DNA of 64,000 bases, taken from Cupriavidus necator N-1 (GTDB lineage Bacteria; Pseudomonadota; Gammaproteobacteria; Burkholderiales; Burkholderiaceae). Each line of letters starts with the position of its first letter. Positions within the stretch are counted from its first letter, which is position 1. This document shows, piece by piece, positions 26,013-35,346 of the stretch. The notes under the pieces were generated by a model. It was not told where the DNA came from, ran no database searches, and saw only the letters and a list, made by a program, of their open reading frames with translations. Location: assembly GCF_000219215.1 (NCBI RefSeq), contig NC_015726.1:1488001-1552000 (forward strand). The letters run 5' to 3'. Position numbers and translations under genes: made by a program.

Positions 26013-27032
26013 TCAGGCTGCGCGGGGGCCTGCGCAGAAGGTTTGTGCGAAGGTCTGAGTGAAGGCCGAAGCTGCCCGCGACGCCTCCGCCATCAGCCCG
26101 GCCACGATCTGCGCGGCCGGCTCGATCGCGTCGCAGAAGCCGCCGGCCGGTCCCAGCGAGACGATGCCGGCATCGACCTCGCCATCGGCATAGACACGCT
26201 GGCGCGTGCGCGACGACAGAATCAGGTCGCCGAACTCGGTATGGCTGCGCGCCCCGGCCGCTTCCAGGCGCTGCACCTCACGCGCGGTCTCGTTGGCCAG
26301 CACCCGCCAGGTGTCGCCCAGCGAGCCGAGGATGGCGGTGGAGCAGTGCTGGTCGGAGTCGACGATGCGCTGCTTGAGCGCCGCATGCGCGCGGATCTCG
26401 GCCGCGACCATGAAGCGGCTGCCCATCACCACGCCGTCTGCCCCCATTGCCAGCGCTGCCGCGATCTGCCGGCCGTTGCCGATGCCGCCGCCCAGCAGCA
26501 GCGGCACGCTCAGCCGCGCCAGCGCAAAGGCGCCGTTGACGAAGGTGGGCAACTGGCTCGCGCCCGGGTGCCCGCCTTCTTCCATGCCGACCAGCGTCAC
26601 CGCATCCACGCCCATGCGTTCGGCGCTCAGCGCATGGCGCACGCTGGGGCATTTGTGGATCACGATGGCGCCGCCCTGGTGGATCGGATCGACCAGGCCC
26701 TCGGGCGCGCCGCCGGCGGTCTCGAAGCAGCGCACGCCTTCGTTCAGCGCCACATCGATCCACGCCTGGACGTTGCGGTTCTGCTCCGGCCGGCGCGCCA
26801 GCGTCAGGTTGACCCCGAACGGCTGGCCCCCGGCCAGGTCGCGGCAGCGGCGCAGGTCGTCGCGCAGCGCGGCCAGCGAGTCGAACGAGCGCGCGGTGAT
26901 GAACCCCATCGCGCCGGCATTGACCATGGCCGCGACCATGCGCGATTCCCCCAGGTGATGCATGCCGCCCAGCAGGATCGGGTGGCGGATCGACAGCAGC
27001 TCGGTGATGCGGGTACGGAATGTGGCTTGCAT
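26013..27032 (-). CDS. Nitronate monooxygenase / 2-nitropropane dioxygenase-like flavoprotein
   Basis: A 339-residue FMN-binding TIM-barrel protein. It begins with the family pattern RITELLSIRHPILLGGM and GAMGFITARSF, and carries the phosphate-binding region LLLGGGIGNGRQIAAALAMGADGVVMGSRFM. Such proteins oxidise nitronates, but many in catabolic operons probably have another redox role, and it is the last gene of the acyl-CoA operon, 14 bases after an acyl-CoA dehydrogenase gene. The start at 27032 (MQATFR) matches the family; a longer frame adds unrelated residues. A role as an enoyl-CoA-linked oxidoreductase is possible but not shown. Confidence 0.82.
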   Translation of the reverse strand: MQATFRTRITELLSIRHPILLGGMHHLGESRMVAAMVNAGAMGFITARSFDSLAALRDDLRRCRDLAGGQPFGVNLTLARRPEQNRNVQAWIDVALNEGVRCFETAGGAPEGLVDPIHQGGAIVIHKCPSVRHALSAERMGVDAVTLVGMEEGGHPGASQLPTFVNGAFALARLSVPLLLGGGIGNGRQIAAALAMGADGVVMGSRFMVAAEIRAHAALKQRIVDSDQHCSTAILGSLGDTWRVLANETAREVQRLEAAGARSHTEFGDLILSSRTRQRVYADGEVDAGIVSLGPAGGFCDAIEPAAQIVAGLMAEASRAASAFTQTFAQTFCAGPRAA

Positions 27033-27046
27033 GGGGAGGCAGGGGT

Positions 27047-28039
27047 TCACGCCGCGAGCGTCTCGCGCACGAAGTCGGTAATGGTTGTCTGCGGCTGCGC
27101 CAGCAGGGCCTGGCCGGCCAGGCGGTTCCAGTACGCCTCGGAGCCATCCGCCATGCGCCACTCGTGCAGGCGCCGGGTGTAGAGCTGCAGGTCGTATTCC
27201 TCGGTCACGCCGATGGCGCCGTGCAGGGCGTGCGCGGTGGCGGCGACCAGTGGCACCGCCATGCTGGTGCGGGCCTTGGCGATCGCAACCGGCATGCGGG
27301 CAGGAAAGGGGCCGTCGCCGGCAAAGGCGAGCTCCGCCGCGATCCCCGCCGCCGCCACATGCTGCGCCATCACGCTAAGCTGGTGCTGCACGGCCTGGAA
27401 CTTGCCGATCGACTTGCCGAACTGGGAGCGGTCGTTGCAGTACTGCAGCGTCATGTCGAACACGCGCCCCATCGCGCCCGCCATGGCGGCGGCGTGGATG
27501 GCGGCGCTGAAGGCGCGCACGCGCTCGCCATGGTCGCCGACCGGACCCGGCAGGTCCCGCGCGGCCCATACCAGCGTGGCCGCCAGGCTGCCATGCACGC
27601 CGGACGGCTGGCGCGATGCCTGCGACGCATCGAGCAGCAGCATGCCGCCTTCCACGTTGGCCAGCACCCAGTCCGCGATCGCGCCAAAGGGCAGCAGCGG
27701 TGCGGTGATGGTGCCGTCGGCGCCACGCGCGCACTGGCCGGCCAGCGTGATCATGCCGGCCGGCGCCGCCTCGCCCGTGGGCGCCAGCAGCGCGCGGGCA
27801 GCGATGGCCTGCGCCGCCGGCAGCGGCAGCGCGTGGCTGCCGAAGAGGGTGAAGACCGGTCCGATCGCCTGCAGCGGCAGGGCCGCGCCGCCCGCGGGTT
27901 CCGGCGCCATCAGCTCCAGGAAGCCGGTATCGGCCAGTGCCGCCCACAGCGGCGCGGGTGACGCACCGCCCTCGATGGCGCGCAGCGCGGCCGGGGTGGC
28001 GTGATCGCGCAGGATGTCTTCGATGGCTTCGGTAAACAT
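27047..28039 (-). CDS. Acyl-CoA dehydrogenase, short subunit, probably non-catalytic
   Basis: A 330-residue member of the acyl-CoA dehydrogenase family, shorter than the usual 380-400. The C-terminal helical domain is clear (QYCNDRSQFGKSIGKFQAVQH, FAD and dimer contacts; ATAHALHGAIGVTEEYDLQLYTRRLHEW), but the middle beta-domain is degenerate. The position that holds the catalytic Glu in IVD/LCAD-type enzymes reads AAIHAAAMAGAMG, with no Glu, and the MCAD-type site is also not the usual EGTS. It is 26 bases after the full-length partner at 28066-29274, so the two probably form a heteromeric enzyme like mycobacterial FadE28-FadE29. The start at 28039 was chosen because upstream sequence is neighbour shadow. 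Confidence 0.82.
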   Translation of the reverse strand: MFTEAIEDILRDHATPAALRAIEGGASPAPLWAALADTGFLELMAPEPAGGAALPLQAIGPVFTLFGSHALPLPAAQAIAARALLAPTGEAAPAGMITLAGQCARGADGTITAPLLPFGAIADWVLANVEGGMLLLDASQASRQPSGVHGSLAATLVWAARDLPGPVGDHGERVRAFSAAIHAAAMAGAMGRVFDMTLQYCNDRSQFGKSIGKFQAVQHQLSVMAQHVAAAGIAAELAFAGDGPFPARMPVAIAKARTSMAVPLVAATAHALHGAIGVTEEYDLQLYTRRLHEWRMADGSEAYWNRLAGQALLAQPQTTITDFVRETLAA

Positions 28040-28065
28040 GTCGTCTCTCTGGAAGTCTGGTTGGC

Positions 28066-29274
28066 TCAGCGCAGGCCGAGGCCGCGGGCGATCATGCCGC
28101 GCAGCACTTCGCGGGTGCCGCCGCGCAGCGAGAAGGTGGGTGAGATCTGGCTCAGGAAAGCCACCGTGCGGTACAGCTCGGGGTCCGGCGCCGCGCCGGG
28201 GTCGGCGCTGGTCACGGCTTCGAGCAGGGCCGGGATGGACTGCTCGAAATCCGTGCCCAGGTCCTTGACCAGCGCCGCTTCCACCACCGGGCTTTCGCCG
28301 CGCGCCAGGCGCGCGGTCACGGCCACCGACAGGCTGCGCAGCGTGGCCAGCTGGGTCACGAAGCTGCCGAGCAGTGCGGCATTGGCGGCATCGGCGTCCG
28401 AGGGCTGGCCGGCGCGCAGCGCCTGCACCCAGAGATCCACCAGCACGATGCTGGAATAGAGCCGCTCCGGCCCACTGCGCTCGAACGCCAGCTCCGCCGT
28501 GACCTGCTCCCAGCCGCCGCCTTCCTCGCCGACCAGCGCGTCGTCGGGAAGGAACACGTCGTCGAAGGTGACCTCGGAGAAATGCGCGTCGCCGGTCAGG
28601 TCGACGATTGGGCGCACCGTGACACCGGGCGCGGCCAGGTCGATGATGAACTGCGACAGCCCCTTCTGGCGGTCTTCCGGCACCCCCGACGAGCGCACCA
28701 GCGCGATCATGTAGTGGCAATGGTGGGCGTTGGTGGTCCAGATCTTGCGCCCGCTCAGGCGCCAGCCGCCATCGCAACGCGTGGCGCGGGTGCGCACGCT
28801 GGCCAGGTCCGAGCCGGAGTCTGGCTCGCTCATGCCGATGCAGAAGAAGGCGCTGCCGTTGCAGATGCGCGGCAGGTGGAAGTCCTTCTGCGCCGGCGTG
28901 CCGTACTTCAGGATCAGCGGGCCGCTCTGGCGGTCGGCGACCCAGTGCGCGGCCACCGGGGCGCCGGCGGCCAGCAGCTCTTCCACCAGCACGAAACGGT
29001 GGAACGCATCCATGCCGGCGCCGCCATAGCTGGCCGGCAGCGTCACGCCAACCCAGCCGCGTTGCGCCAGCCGGCGGCTGAAATCGGCATCGAAACCCAT
29101 CCACGAGCGCGCGCGGATATCGGCGCTGGCGGCTGGCAGGTGCTCGGCCAGGAAGCGCCTGACTTCGGCGCGCAAGGTTTCCGCCGCGGGCGGCAGCGCG
29201 GTCAGGCGGAAGGCGTCCAGCAATTGGCTCACGTCGTACTCCTTGGTGGCGGCATGCATTGCCGCCACGGTCAT
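28066..29274 (-). CDS. Acyl-CoA dehydrogenase (catalytic partner)
   Basis: A 402-residue FAD enzyme that would desaturate the alpha-beta bond of an acyl-CoA. Key signals: GVTLPASYGGAGMDAF in the N-terminal helices, the FAD/substrate segment IGMSEPDSGSDLASVRTRA, and FERSGPERLYSS at about residue 250, which provides the Glu-Arg motif used as base in IVD/LCAD-type enzymes; the C-terminal site reads RGGTREVLRG (no MCAD-type Glu). Its ATG overlaps the ligase stop (ATGA at 29274-29271), and it precedes the shorter dehydrogenase. A start at 29259 is also possible. It belongs to the 35235-26013 operon. Confidence 0.9.
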   Translation of the reverse strand: MTVAAMHAATKEYDVSQLLDAFRLTALPPAAETLRAEVRRFLAEHLPAASADIRARSWMGFDADFSRRLAQRGWVGVTLPASYGGAGMDAFHRFVLVEELLAAGAPVAAHWVADRQSGPLILKYGTPAQKDFHLPRICNGSAFFCIGMSEPDSGSDLASVRTRATRCDGGWRLSGRKIWTTNAHHCHYMIALVRSSGVPEDRQKGLSQFIIDLAAPGVTVRPIVDLTGDAHFSEVTFDDVFLPDDALVGEEGGGWEQVTAELAFERSGPERLYSSIVLVDLWVQALRAGQPSDADAANAALLGSFVTQLATLRSLSVAVTARLARGESPVVEAALVKDLGTDFEQSIPALLEAVTSADPGAAPDPELYRTVAFLSQISPTFSLRGGTREVLRGMIARGLGLR

Positions 29275-30824
29275 TGGGCTTTCCAGTAGCGGTCGCGCAG
29301 GGCCTGCTTGTACAGCTTGCCGGTGGGCAGCCGCGGCATGGCGTCGGTGAAGTCGATCGAGCGCGGCACCATGTAGCGCGCCACCCTGCCGCGCAGGTAT
29401 TCGAGCAGGGTCTCGGCAAGTTCGGGGGACGGCGCGATGCCCGCGGCCGGTTCGACGATGGCCTTGACCTCTTCGCCCATCTCCGCATTGGGGACGCCGA
29501 TCACGGCGGCGTCGCCGACGCTGGGATGCACCACCAGCGCGTCCTCGATCGCCTGCGGGTAGATGTTGACGCCGCCGGAGATGATCATGAACGCCTTGCG
29601 GTCGGTCAGGTACAGGTAGCCGTCTTCATCCATCCGGCCGATATCGCCCACCGAGGTCCAGGTGGGGTGGCGCGGGTGCTGCGCGGCGCGGGTCTTCTCC
29701 GGATCGTTGTGGTAGTGGAACGGCAGGGCTTCGCGCTCGAAGTAGACCAGCCCGCTTTCGCCGCAGGGCAGTTCGTTGCCGTCCTCGTCGCAGATATGCA
29801 GCACGCCCACCAGCGCCTTGCCGACCGAGCCCGGGTGCGTCAGCCATTCCGCCGTGTTCAGCGTGGCCACGCCGTTGCCTTCGGTGGCGGCGTAGTACTC
29901 GTGCACGATCGGTCCCCACCAGGCGATCATCTCGCGCTTGATTTCCTGCGGGCAGGGGGCTGCCGCGTGGATCGCCACGCGGTGGCTGGACAGGTCGAAG
30001 GCCTCGCGCTGCGCCGGCTCCAGCTTAAGCATGCGGATGAACATGGTCGGCACCCACTGGCTGTGGGTGACGCGGTAGCGCTCGATCATGCGCAGCGCCT
30101 CGACCGCGTCGAACTTCTCCATGAAGACCACGGTGCCGCCGCCGAACTGGGTCTCAAGCCCATAGCCGAGCGGTGCGGTGTGGTACAGCGGCGCGGGCGA
30201 CAGGTAGGTGGTATCGGCGTCGAAACCATAGCGAACGAACTGGGCCCGGCGTGGCGAGCCCGAGCCTTCGGTCACATAGCCCTGCGGCTGCGCGCGCACG
30301 ATGCCCTTGGGCCGGCCGGTGGTGCCGGAGCTGTAGATCATGGTCGCGCCCATCCATTCTTCGGCCAGGCGCCCGGCCGGGTGCGCGGCGATGGCCGCTT
30401 CGTAGCTGTCCCAGCCGGGAATGGTGCCGTCCACCATCAGCCGGCTGCGGCAGGTCGGCATCAGGTCCGTCAACTGGGCAGCCAGCTCGCGCATCGCGTA
30501 GGAGGTCACCACCACCTGCGCCTTGCTGTCCTCGATCAGGTAGGCGGCTTCGGGCGCGGTCAGGAAGCGGTTGACGGGGGTGATCAGCAGCCCGGAACGC
30601 AGCGCGGCCCAGCACAGCTCAAAGCAGCGCATATTGTTTTCGAGCACCATCGCGATATGGTCGCCGCGGCGTAGGCCAAGCGCGTACAGGTACTGGGCAA
30701 AGCGGTTCGAGCGCTGGTCCAGCTCGCTGTAGCTCAGGACCTCGCCGGTGGTGCCGTTGATGGCGGCGGGCTTCTCAGGGTTCAGGGCGGCGTGATCGCC
30801 CAGGTACTTGGGGGTCGGTGTCAT
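29271..30824 (-). CDS. Acyl-CoA ligase (AMP-forming)
   Basis: A 517-residue ANL-superfamily synthetase that would activate the pathway's carboxylic acid with ATP and CoA. Motif A3 is MIYSSGTTGRPKGI at about residue 182-195. Motif A5 is in the EYYAATEGNG segment, A7 is SVGDIGRMDEDGYLYLTDRK, followed by the hinge and ISGGVNIYPQAIED, and the A10 lysine is in RLPTGKLYKQALR near the C-terminus. Length and motifs suit medium-chain or aromatic acid ligases. It lies 22 bases after the SDR gene and overlaps the next gene by 4 bases, so it is translated within the operon. Confidence 0.9.
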   Translation of the reverse strand: MTPTPKYLGDHAALNPEKPAAINGTTGEVLSYSELDQRSNRFAQYLYALGLRRGDHIAMVLENNMRCFELCWAALRSGLLITPVNRFLTAPEAAYLIEDSKAQVVVTSYAMRELAAQLTDLMPTCRSRLMVDGTIPGWDSYEAAIAAHPAGRLAEEWMGATMIYSSGTTGRPKGIVRAQPQGYVTEGSGSPRRAQFVRYGFDADTTYLSPAPLYHTAPLGYGLETQFGGGTVVFMEKFDAVEALRMIERYRVTHSQWVPTMFIRMLKLEPAQREAFDLSSHRVAIHAAAPCPQEIKREMIAWWGPIVHEYYAATEGNGVATLNTAEWLTHPGSVGKALVGVLHICDEDGNELPCGESGLVYFEREALPFHYHNDPEKTRAAQHPRHPTWTSVGDIGRMDEDGYLYLTDRKAFMIISGGVNIYPQAIEDALVVHPSVGDAAVIGVPNAEMGEEVKAIVEPAAGIAPSPELAETLLEYLRGRVARYMVPRSIDFTDAMPRLPTGKLYKQALRDRYWKAQ

Positions 30825-30846
30825 GGTGCGGTGCTCGGTGCGGTGA

Positions 30847-31776
30847 TCAGGCGGCGGGGATCTCGCCCGACGTGTCGGCATTGGCCGCGGCCTGGCGGAC
30901 CAGCGCGGGAATCAGTTGGCCAAGCTCGGCGGCGTCCCAGCGGCCTGACTTCTCGATGCGCGGGCCGGCGTGCCAGCCTTCGGCCACCGTGATGCGCCCG
31001 CCGCGCACGCCGAACACGCGCCCGGTGACGTCGCCGGACTCGACGCTGCCCAGCCAGGCCACCAGCGGCGCCACGTTGCCGGCATCGAGCGGATCGAAGC
31101 CCGGCACGGCGCCGGCGGTGAACTCGTTGCGCCGCTTGGCGAAGATGTCTTCGGTCAGCCGGCTCATCGCGGTCGGGTAGATCGCGTTGACGGTGACGCC
31201 GTAGCGGTCCAGCTCGCGCGCGGCGATCACCGACATCACGGCGATGCCGGCCTTGGCCGCGCCGTAGTTGGACTGGCCGGCGTTGCAGTACAGGCCGGAC
31301 GACGAGCTGGTGTTGATCATGCGCGCGGCGCGCTGGCGCCCCGCCTTCGATTCCTCGCGCCAGTAGGCGGCGGCGTGCCGCGACGGCGCAAAGGTGCCGC
31401 GCATATGCACGCGGATCACTGAATCCCAGTCCTCCTCGGTCATGTTGACCAGGGTGCGGTCGCGCAGGATGCCGGCATTGTTGACCAGTACGTCGAGGCC
31501 GCCGAAGGTGTCGATGGCGGTGCGGATCATGCGCTCGGCGCCGGCCCAGTCGGCCACGTCGTCGAAGCTGGCGATGGCCTCGCCGCCGGCGGCGCGGATC
31601 TCGGCCACCACTTCCTGGGCCGGGCCGCTGGCGGCACCGCCGCCTTCGCCGCGCCCGCCGAGATCGTTGACGACCACTTTCGCGCCCTGGCGGGCGAACT
31701 CCAGCGCATATTCGCGCCCGATACCGCGACCGGCACCGGTGATGACGGCAACGCGGTCCTTGCAAAGCTGTGACAT
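30847..31776 (-). CDS. Short-chain dehydrogenase/reductase (3-hydroxyacyl-CoA dehydrogenase-like)
   Basis: A 309-residue NAD(P)-dependent oxidoreductase. The cofactor motif TGAGRGIGREYALEFA is at residues 14-29, the VVVNDLGG strand after it is typical of the dehydrogenase part of peroxisomal-type multifunctional enzyme 2, NNAG is at about 99, and the catalytic Ser-Tyr-Lys is in NTSSSSG and SNYGAAK. The unusually long C-terminal segment (GWHAGPRIEKSGRWDAAELGQLIPALV) is also as in MFE-2-like SDRs. In this operon it probably oxidises a 3-hydroxyacyl-CoA. The start at 31776 was chosen by the conserved beginning. Confidence 0.88.
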   Translation of the reverse strand: MSQLCKDRVAVITGAGRGIGREYALEFARQGAKVVVNDLGGRGEGGGAASGPAQEVVAEIRAAGGEAIASFDDVADWAGAERMIRTAIDTFGGLDVLVNNAGILRDRTLVNMTEEDWDSVIRVHMRGTFAPSRHAAAYWREESKAGRQRAARMINTSSSSGLYCNAGQSNYGAAKAGIAVMSVIAARELDRYGVTVNAIYPTAMSRLTEDIFAKRRNEFTAGAVPGFDPLDAGNVAPLVAWLGSVESGDVTGRVFGVRGGRITVAEGWHAGPRIEKSGRWDAAELGQLIPALVRQAAANADTSGEIPAA

Positions 31777-31814
31777 GGTGAATCCTGTTTTCTGGGTTGT
31801 GCAGGGCGGCGCCT

Positions 31815-32795
31815 TCAGCGCGCGCTGACGTCGTAGTTCTTGACCAGTTCCCCGTAGCGCACCCGCTCCGAGGCGATCATGGCGCGCATCTGCTTGCCCG
31901 GCTCGGCCAGCACTTCGGCATAGGCCGTGCGCGCGGCGAAATTGCGGAATTCCGGCGTGCCCAGCGCCTTCAGCAGCGACGCCTCGAGCTTCTGCGCGAT
32001 CGGCTCGGGCGTCTTGCTGCTGACGCCAAAGCCGATCCACACCGACAGCTCATAGTTGGCCACGCCGCTTTCACGCACGGTTGGCACGTCGGGCAGTTCA
32101 GGGTGGCGCGCGCGGGTGGTCACGGCCAGCGGGCGCAGCTTGCCGGCGCGCAGCAGCGGCAGGGCGCCGCCGACATCCAGCAGGGCCAGGTCCACCGCGC
32201 CACCCATCAGGTCGGTCTGCACCTGCGCCGCGCCCTTGTAGGGAATGTGGTTCAGGTCGATGCCGGCCATCTGCTGCAGCTGCAGCCCGCCCAGGCGATA
32301 GTGGTAGCTGTAGTTGGCCAGGCTGACCGTATGCGGCTTCCTGCGCGCGGTGGCGAGGACGTCGGCAACGCTCTTGTAGGGCGAATTGGCGCCCGTGACC
32401 AGCACCGCCGAAGCGCGGATCGCGGCAGCCAGCGGGCGGATATCGCGTGGGTCATAGGGCAGCTTGTCGTTGACCAGCGGGTTGATGACCATGGCGCTGG
32501 GCGAGATCATCAGGATGCTGTAGCCGTCAGCCGGCGCGTTGAGCAGGCTCTGCACGGCGATGATGGTGTCGGCGCCGGGGCGGTTCTCGACCACGGCCGG
32601 CTGGCCCAGGTCCTTGCCCACCAGCTCGGCGACGAAGCGGGTGACGGTGTCTGAGCCGCTGCCCTGCGTCAGGGGCACGATAAAGCGCAGCGGACGCGAG
32701 GGGAAGTTGTCGGCGGCGCTTGCCGGCAGCGCCGGCAGCAGCATCGCGCAGGCCAGGCCAAGGCCCAGCAGGCGGGAAAGCGTGGAACGTTTCAT
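31815..32795 (-). CDS. Bug/TctC-type periplasmic solute-binding protein
   Basis: A 326-residue tripartite tricarboxylate transporter receptor with a Sec signal (LGLGLACAMLLPALPASAAD, cleavage after ASA). Family motifs: FPSRPLRFIVPLTQGSGSDT, VVENRPGADTIIA, DGYSILMIS, and IPYKGAAQVQTDLMGGAVDL. Bug receptors bind carboxylates and are greatly expanded in Cupriavidus and Bordetella. No TctA or TctB membrane subunit is in the window, so it either shares one encoded elsewhere or acts as a sensor. Its place inside the acyl-CoA operon suggests that it binds the operon's carboxylic acid substrate. Confidence 0.9.
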   Translation of the reverse strand: MKRSTLSRLLGLGLACAMLLPALPASAADNFPSRPLRFIVPLTQGSGSDTVTRFVAELVGKDLGQPAVVENRPGADTIIAVQSLLNAPADGYSILMISPSAMVINPLVNDKLPYDPRDIRPLAAAIRASAVLVTGANSPYKSVADVLATARRKPHTVSLANYSYHYRLGGLQLQQMAGIDLNHIPYKGAAQVQTDLMGGAVDLALLDVGGALPLLRAGKLRPLAVTTRARHPELPDVPTVRESGVANYELSVWIGFGVSSKTPEPIAQKLEASLLKALGTPEFRNFAARTAYAEVLAEPGKQMRAMIASERVRYGELVKNYDVSAR

Positions 32796-32873
32796 GGCGG
32801 TCTCCTTGCGGGGCACTGCCGGCAGCACGATGCTGCCGGCGCGCCACGTCATTGCTTGGGTTCGGTCCAGGGC

Positions 32874-34061
32874 TCAGTACTTGCCGTACAGCGTCACCAC
32901 GCACGCGCCGCCGAGGCCGAGGTTGTGCTGCAGCGCCAGCTTTGCGCCTTCCACCTGCCGATGCTCGGCGGTGCCGCGCAGCTGGTGCGTCAGTTCGTAG
33001 CACTGGGCTAGGCCGGTGGCGCCCAGCGGGTGCCCCTTGGACAGCAGGCCGCCCGACGGGTTGACCACTACCTTGCCGCCGTAGGTGTTGTCGCCGTCCA
33101 TGACGAATTTCTCGGCGCCGCCTTCGGGGCAGAAGCCCAGGGCTTCGTACGAGATCACCTCGTTGTGCGCGAAGCAGTCGTGCAGCTCGCACACATCGAC
33201 GTCCTCGGGGCCGATGCCGGCGTGCTCGTAGACCTTGTTGGCCGCCGCGCGCGTCATGTGGGTGCCGACGTAGTTCAGCATGGACGGCGGGTCGAACGAG
33301 GCGGGCGGATCGGTGGTGAGCGCCTGCGCCACGATCTGCACGCCGGTGCGCAGGCCGTGCTGGCGGGCAAAGCGCTCGGACACCAGGATTGCGGCCGCGC
33401 CGCCGCAGGTCGGGGGGCAGGCCATCAGGCGCGTCATCACGCCCGGCAGCAGTTCCACGTCGTTCATCACGTCTTCGGTGGTGACGACCTTGCGGAACAG
33501 CGCCAGCGGGTTGTTGGCGGCATGGCGGCTGGCCTTGGCGCGCACCGCCGCAAAGGTCTCCATGCGGGTGCCGTAGCGCTGCATATGCTCGCGGCCGGCG
33601 CCGCCGAAGGTGCGCAGGGCCTGCGGCAGGTGCGCCATGTCGGCGGTCAGCCCGTGCATGATCGGCTGGAAGCGGGCGCGGGTCACGGGGCGGTCATCCC
33701 AGTGCGACTTCAGCGCGCCTGCCTGCATCTGCTCGAAGCCCAGCGCCAGCACGCAGTCGGCATCACCGCTCTCGATCGCCTTGCGCGCCAGGTAGAGCGC
33801 GGTCGAGCCGGTCGAGCAGTTGTTGTTGACGTTGATGATGGGGATGCCGGTCATGCCGACTTCATACAGCGCGGTCTGGCCGCAGGTGGAGTCGCCGTAG
33901 ACATAGCCGGCAAAGGCCTGCTGCACCTGCTCGTAGCCGATGCCGGCGTCCGCCAGCGCGCGGCGCGTGGCTTCGGCGCCCATTTCGGTGTAGCTCAGGC
34001 TTGCGCCGGGCTTGGCGAAGGGGATCATGCCGACGCCGGCAACCAGGACTTTCTCGCTCAT
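32874..34061 (-). CDS. Thiolase (SCP2/lipid-transfer-protein type)
   Basis: A 395-residue thiolase of the SCPx/LTP subgroup. The nucleophilic Cys is in NVNNNCSTGSTALY at about residue 85, the CELHDCFAHNE motif is at about 290, the GHPLGATGLAQ His is at about 343, and the second Cys is in GGACVVTLYGKY at the end. It would cleave a 3-ketoacyl-CoA or a related branched intermediate. LTP thiolases and aldolases often work with a DUF35 partner, and none is adjacent here. It is the second gene of the operon, 34 bases after the LCAD-type dehydrogenase. Confidence 0.9.
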   Translation of the reverse strand: MSEKVLVAGVGMIPFAKPGASLSYTEMGAEATRRALADAGIGYEQVQQAFAGYVYGDSTCGQTALYEVGMTGIPIINVNNNCSTGSTALYLARKAIESGDADCVLALGFEQMQAGALKSHWDDRPVTRARFQPIMHGLTADMAHLPQALRTFGGAGREHMQRYGTRMETFAAVRAKASRHAANNPLALFRKVVTTEDVMNDVELLPGVMTRLMACPPTCGGAAAILVSERFARQHGLRTGVQIVAQALTTDPPASFDPPSMLNYVGTHMTRAAANKVYEHAGIGPEDVDVCELHDCFAHNEVISYEALGFCPEGGAEKFVMDGDNTYGGKVVVNPSGGLLSKGHPLGATGLAQCYELTHQLRGTAEHRQVEGAKLALQHNLGLGGACVVTLYGKY

Positions 34062-34095
34062 GATGGATTCCTGAAGGAGGTTTCGAAAAAGGGGC

Positions 34096-35235
<1,140 letters not shown>

Positions 35236-35318
35236 CGATGGCTCCCGGTCTGACTGGTGGACGGCAGCGGTGTCGCTGCCTCGTTGGATCCAGTGTGGCC
35301 GGGGGCGGGTGGGAAGTC

Positions 35319-35337
35319 CCTACACCGGTGGTGTAGG
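35319..35337. promoter_or_regulatory. 19-bp palindrome in front of the acyl-CoA operon
   Basis: Perfect 8-bp arms CCTACACC and GGTGTAGG around a GGT centre, 84-102 bases upstream of the first operon gene and 10 bases past the LuxR-type regulator stop. There is no U-run, so an operator is more likely than a terminator. Confidence 0.55.
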
Positions 35338-35346
35338 TGGAGTAGA

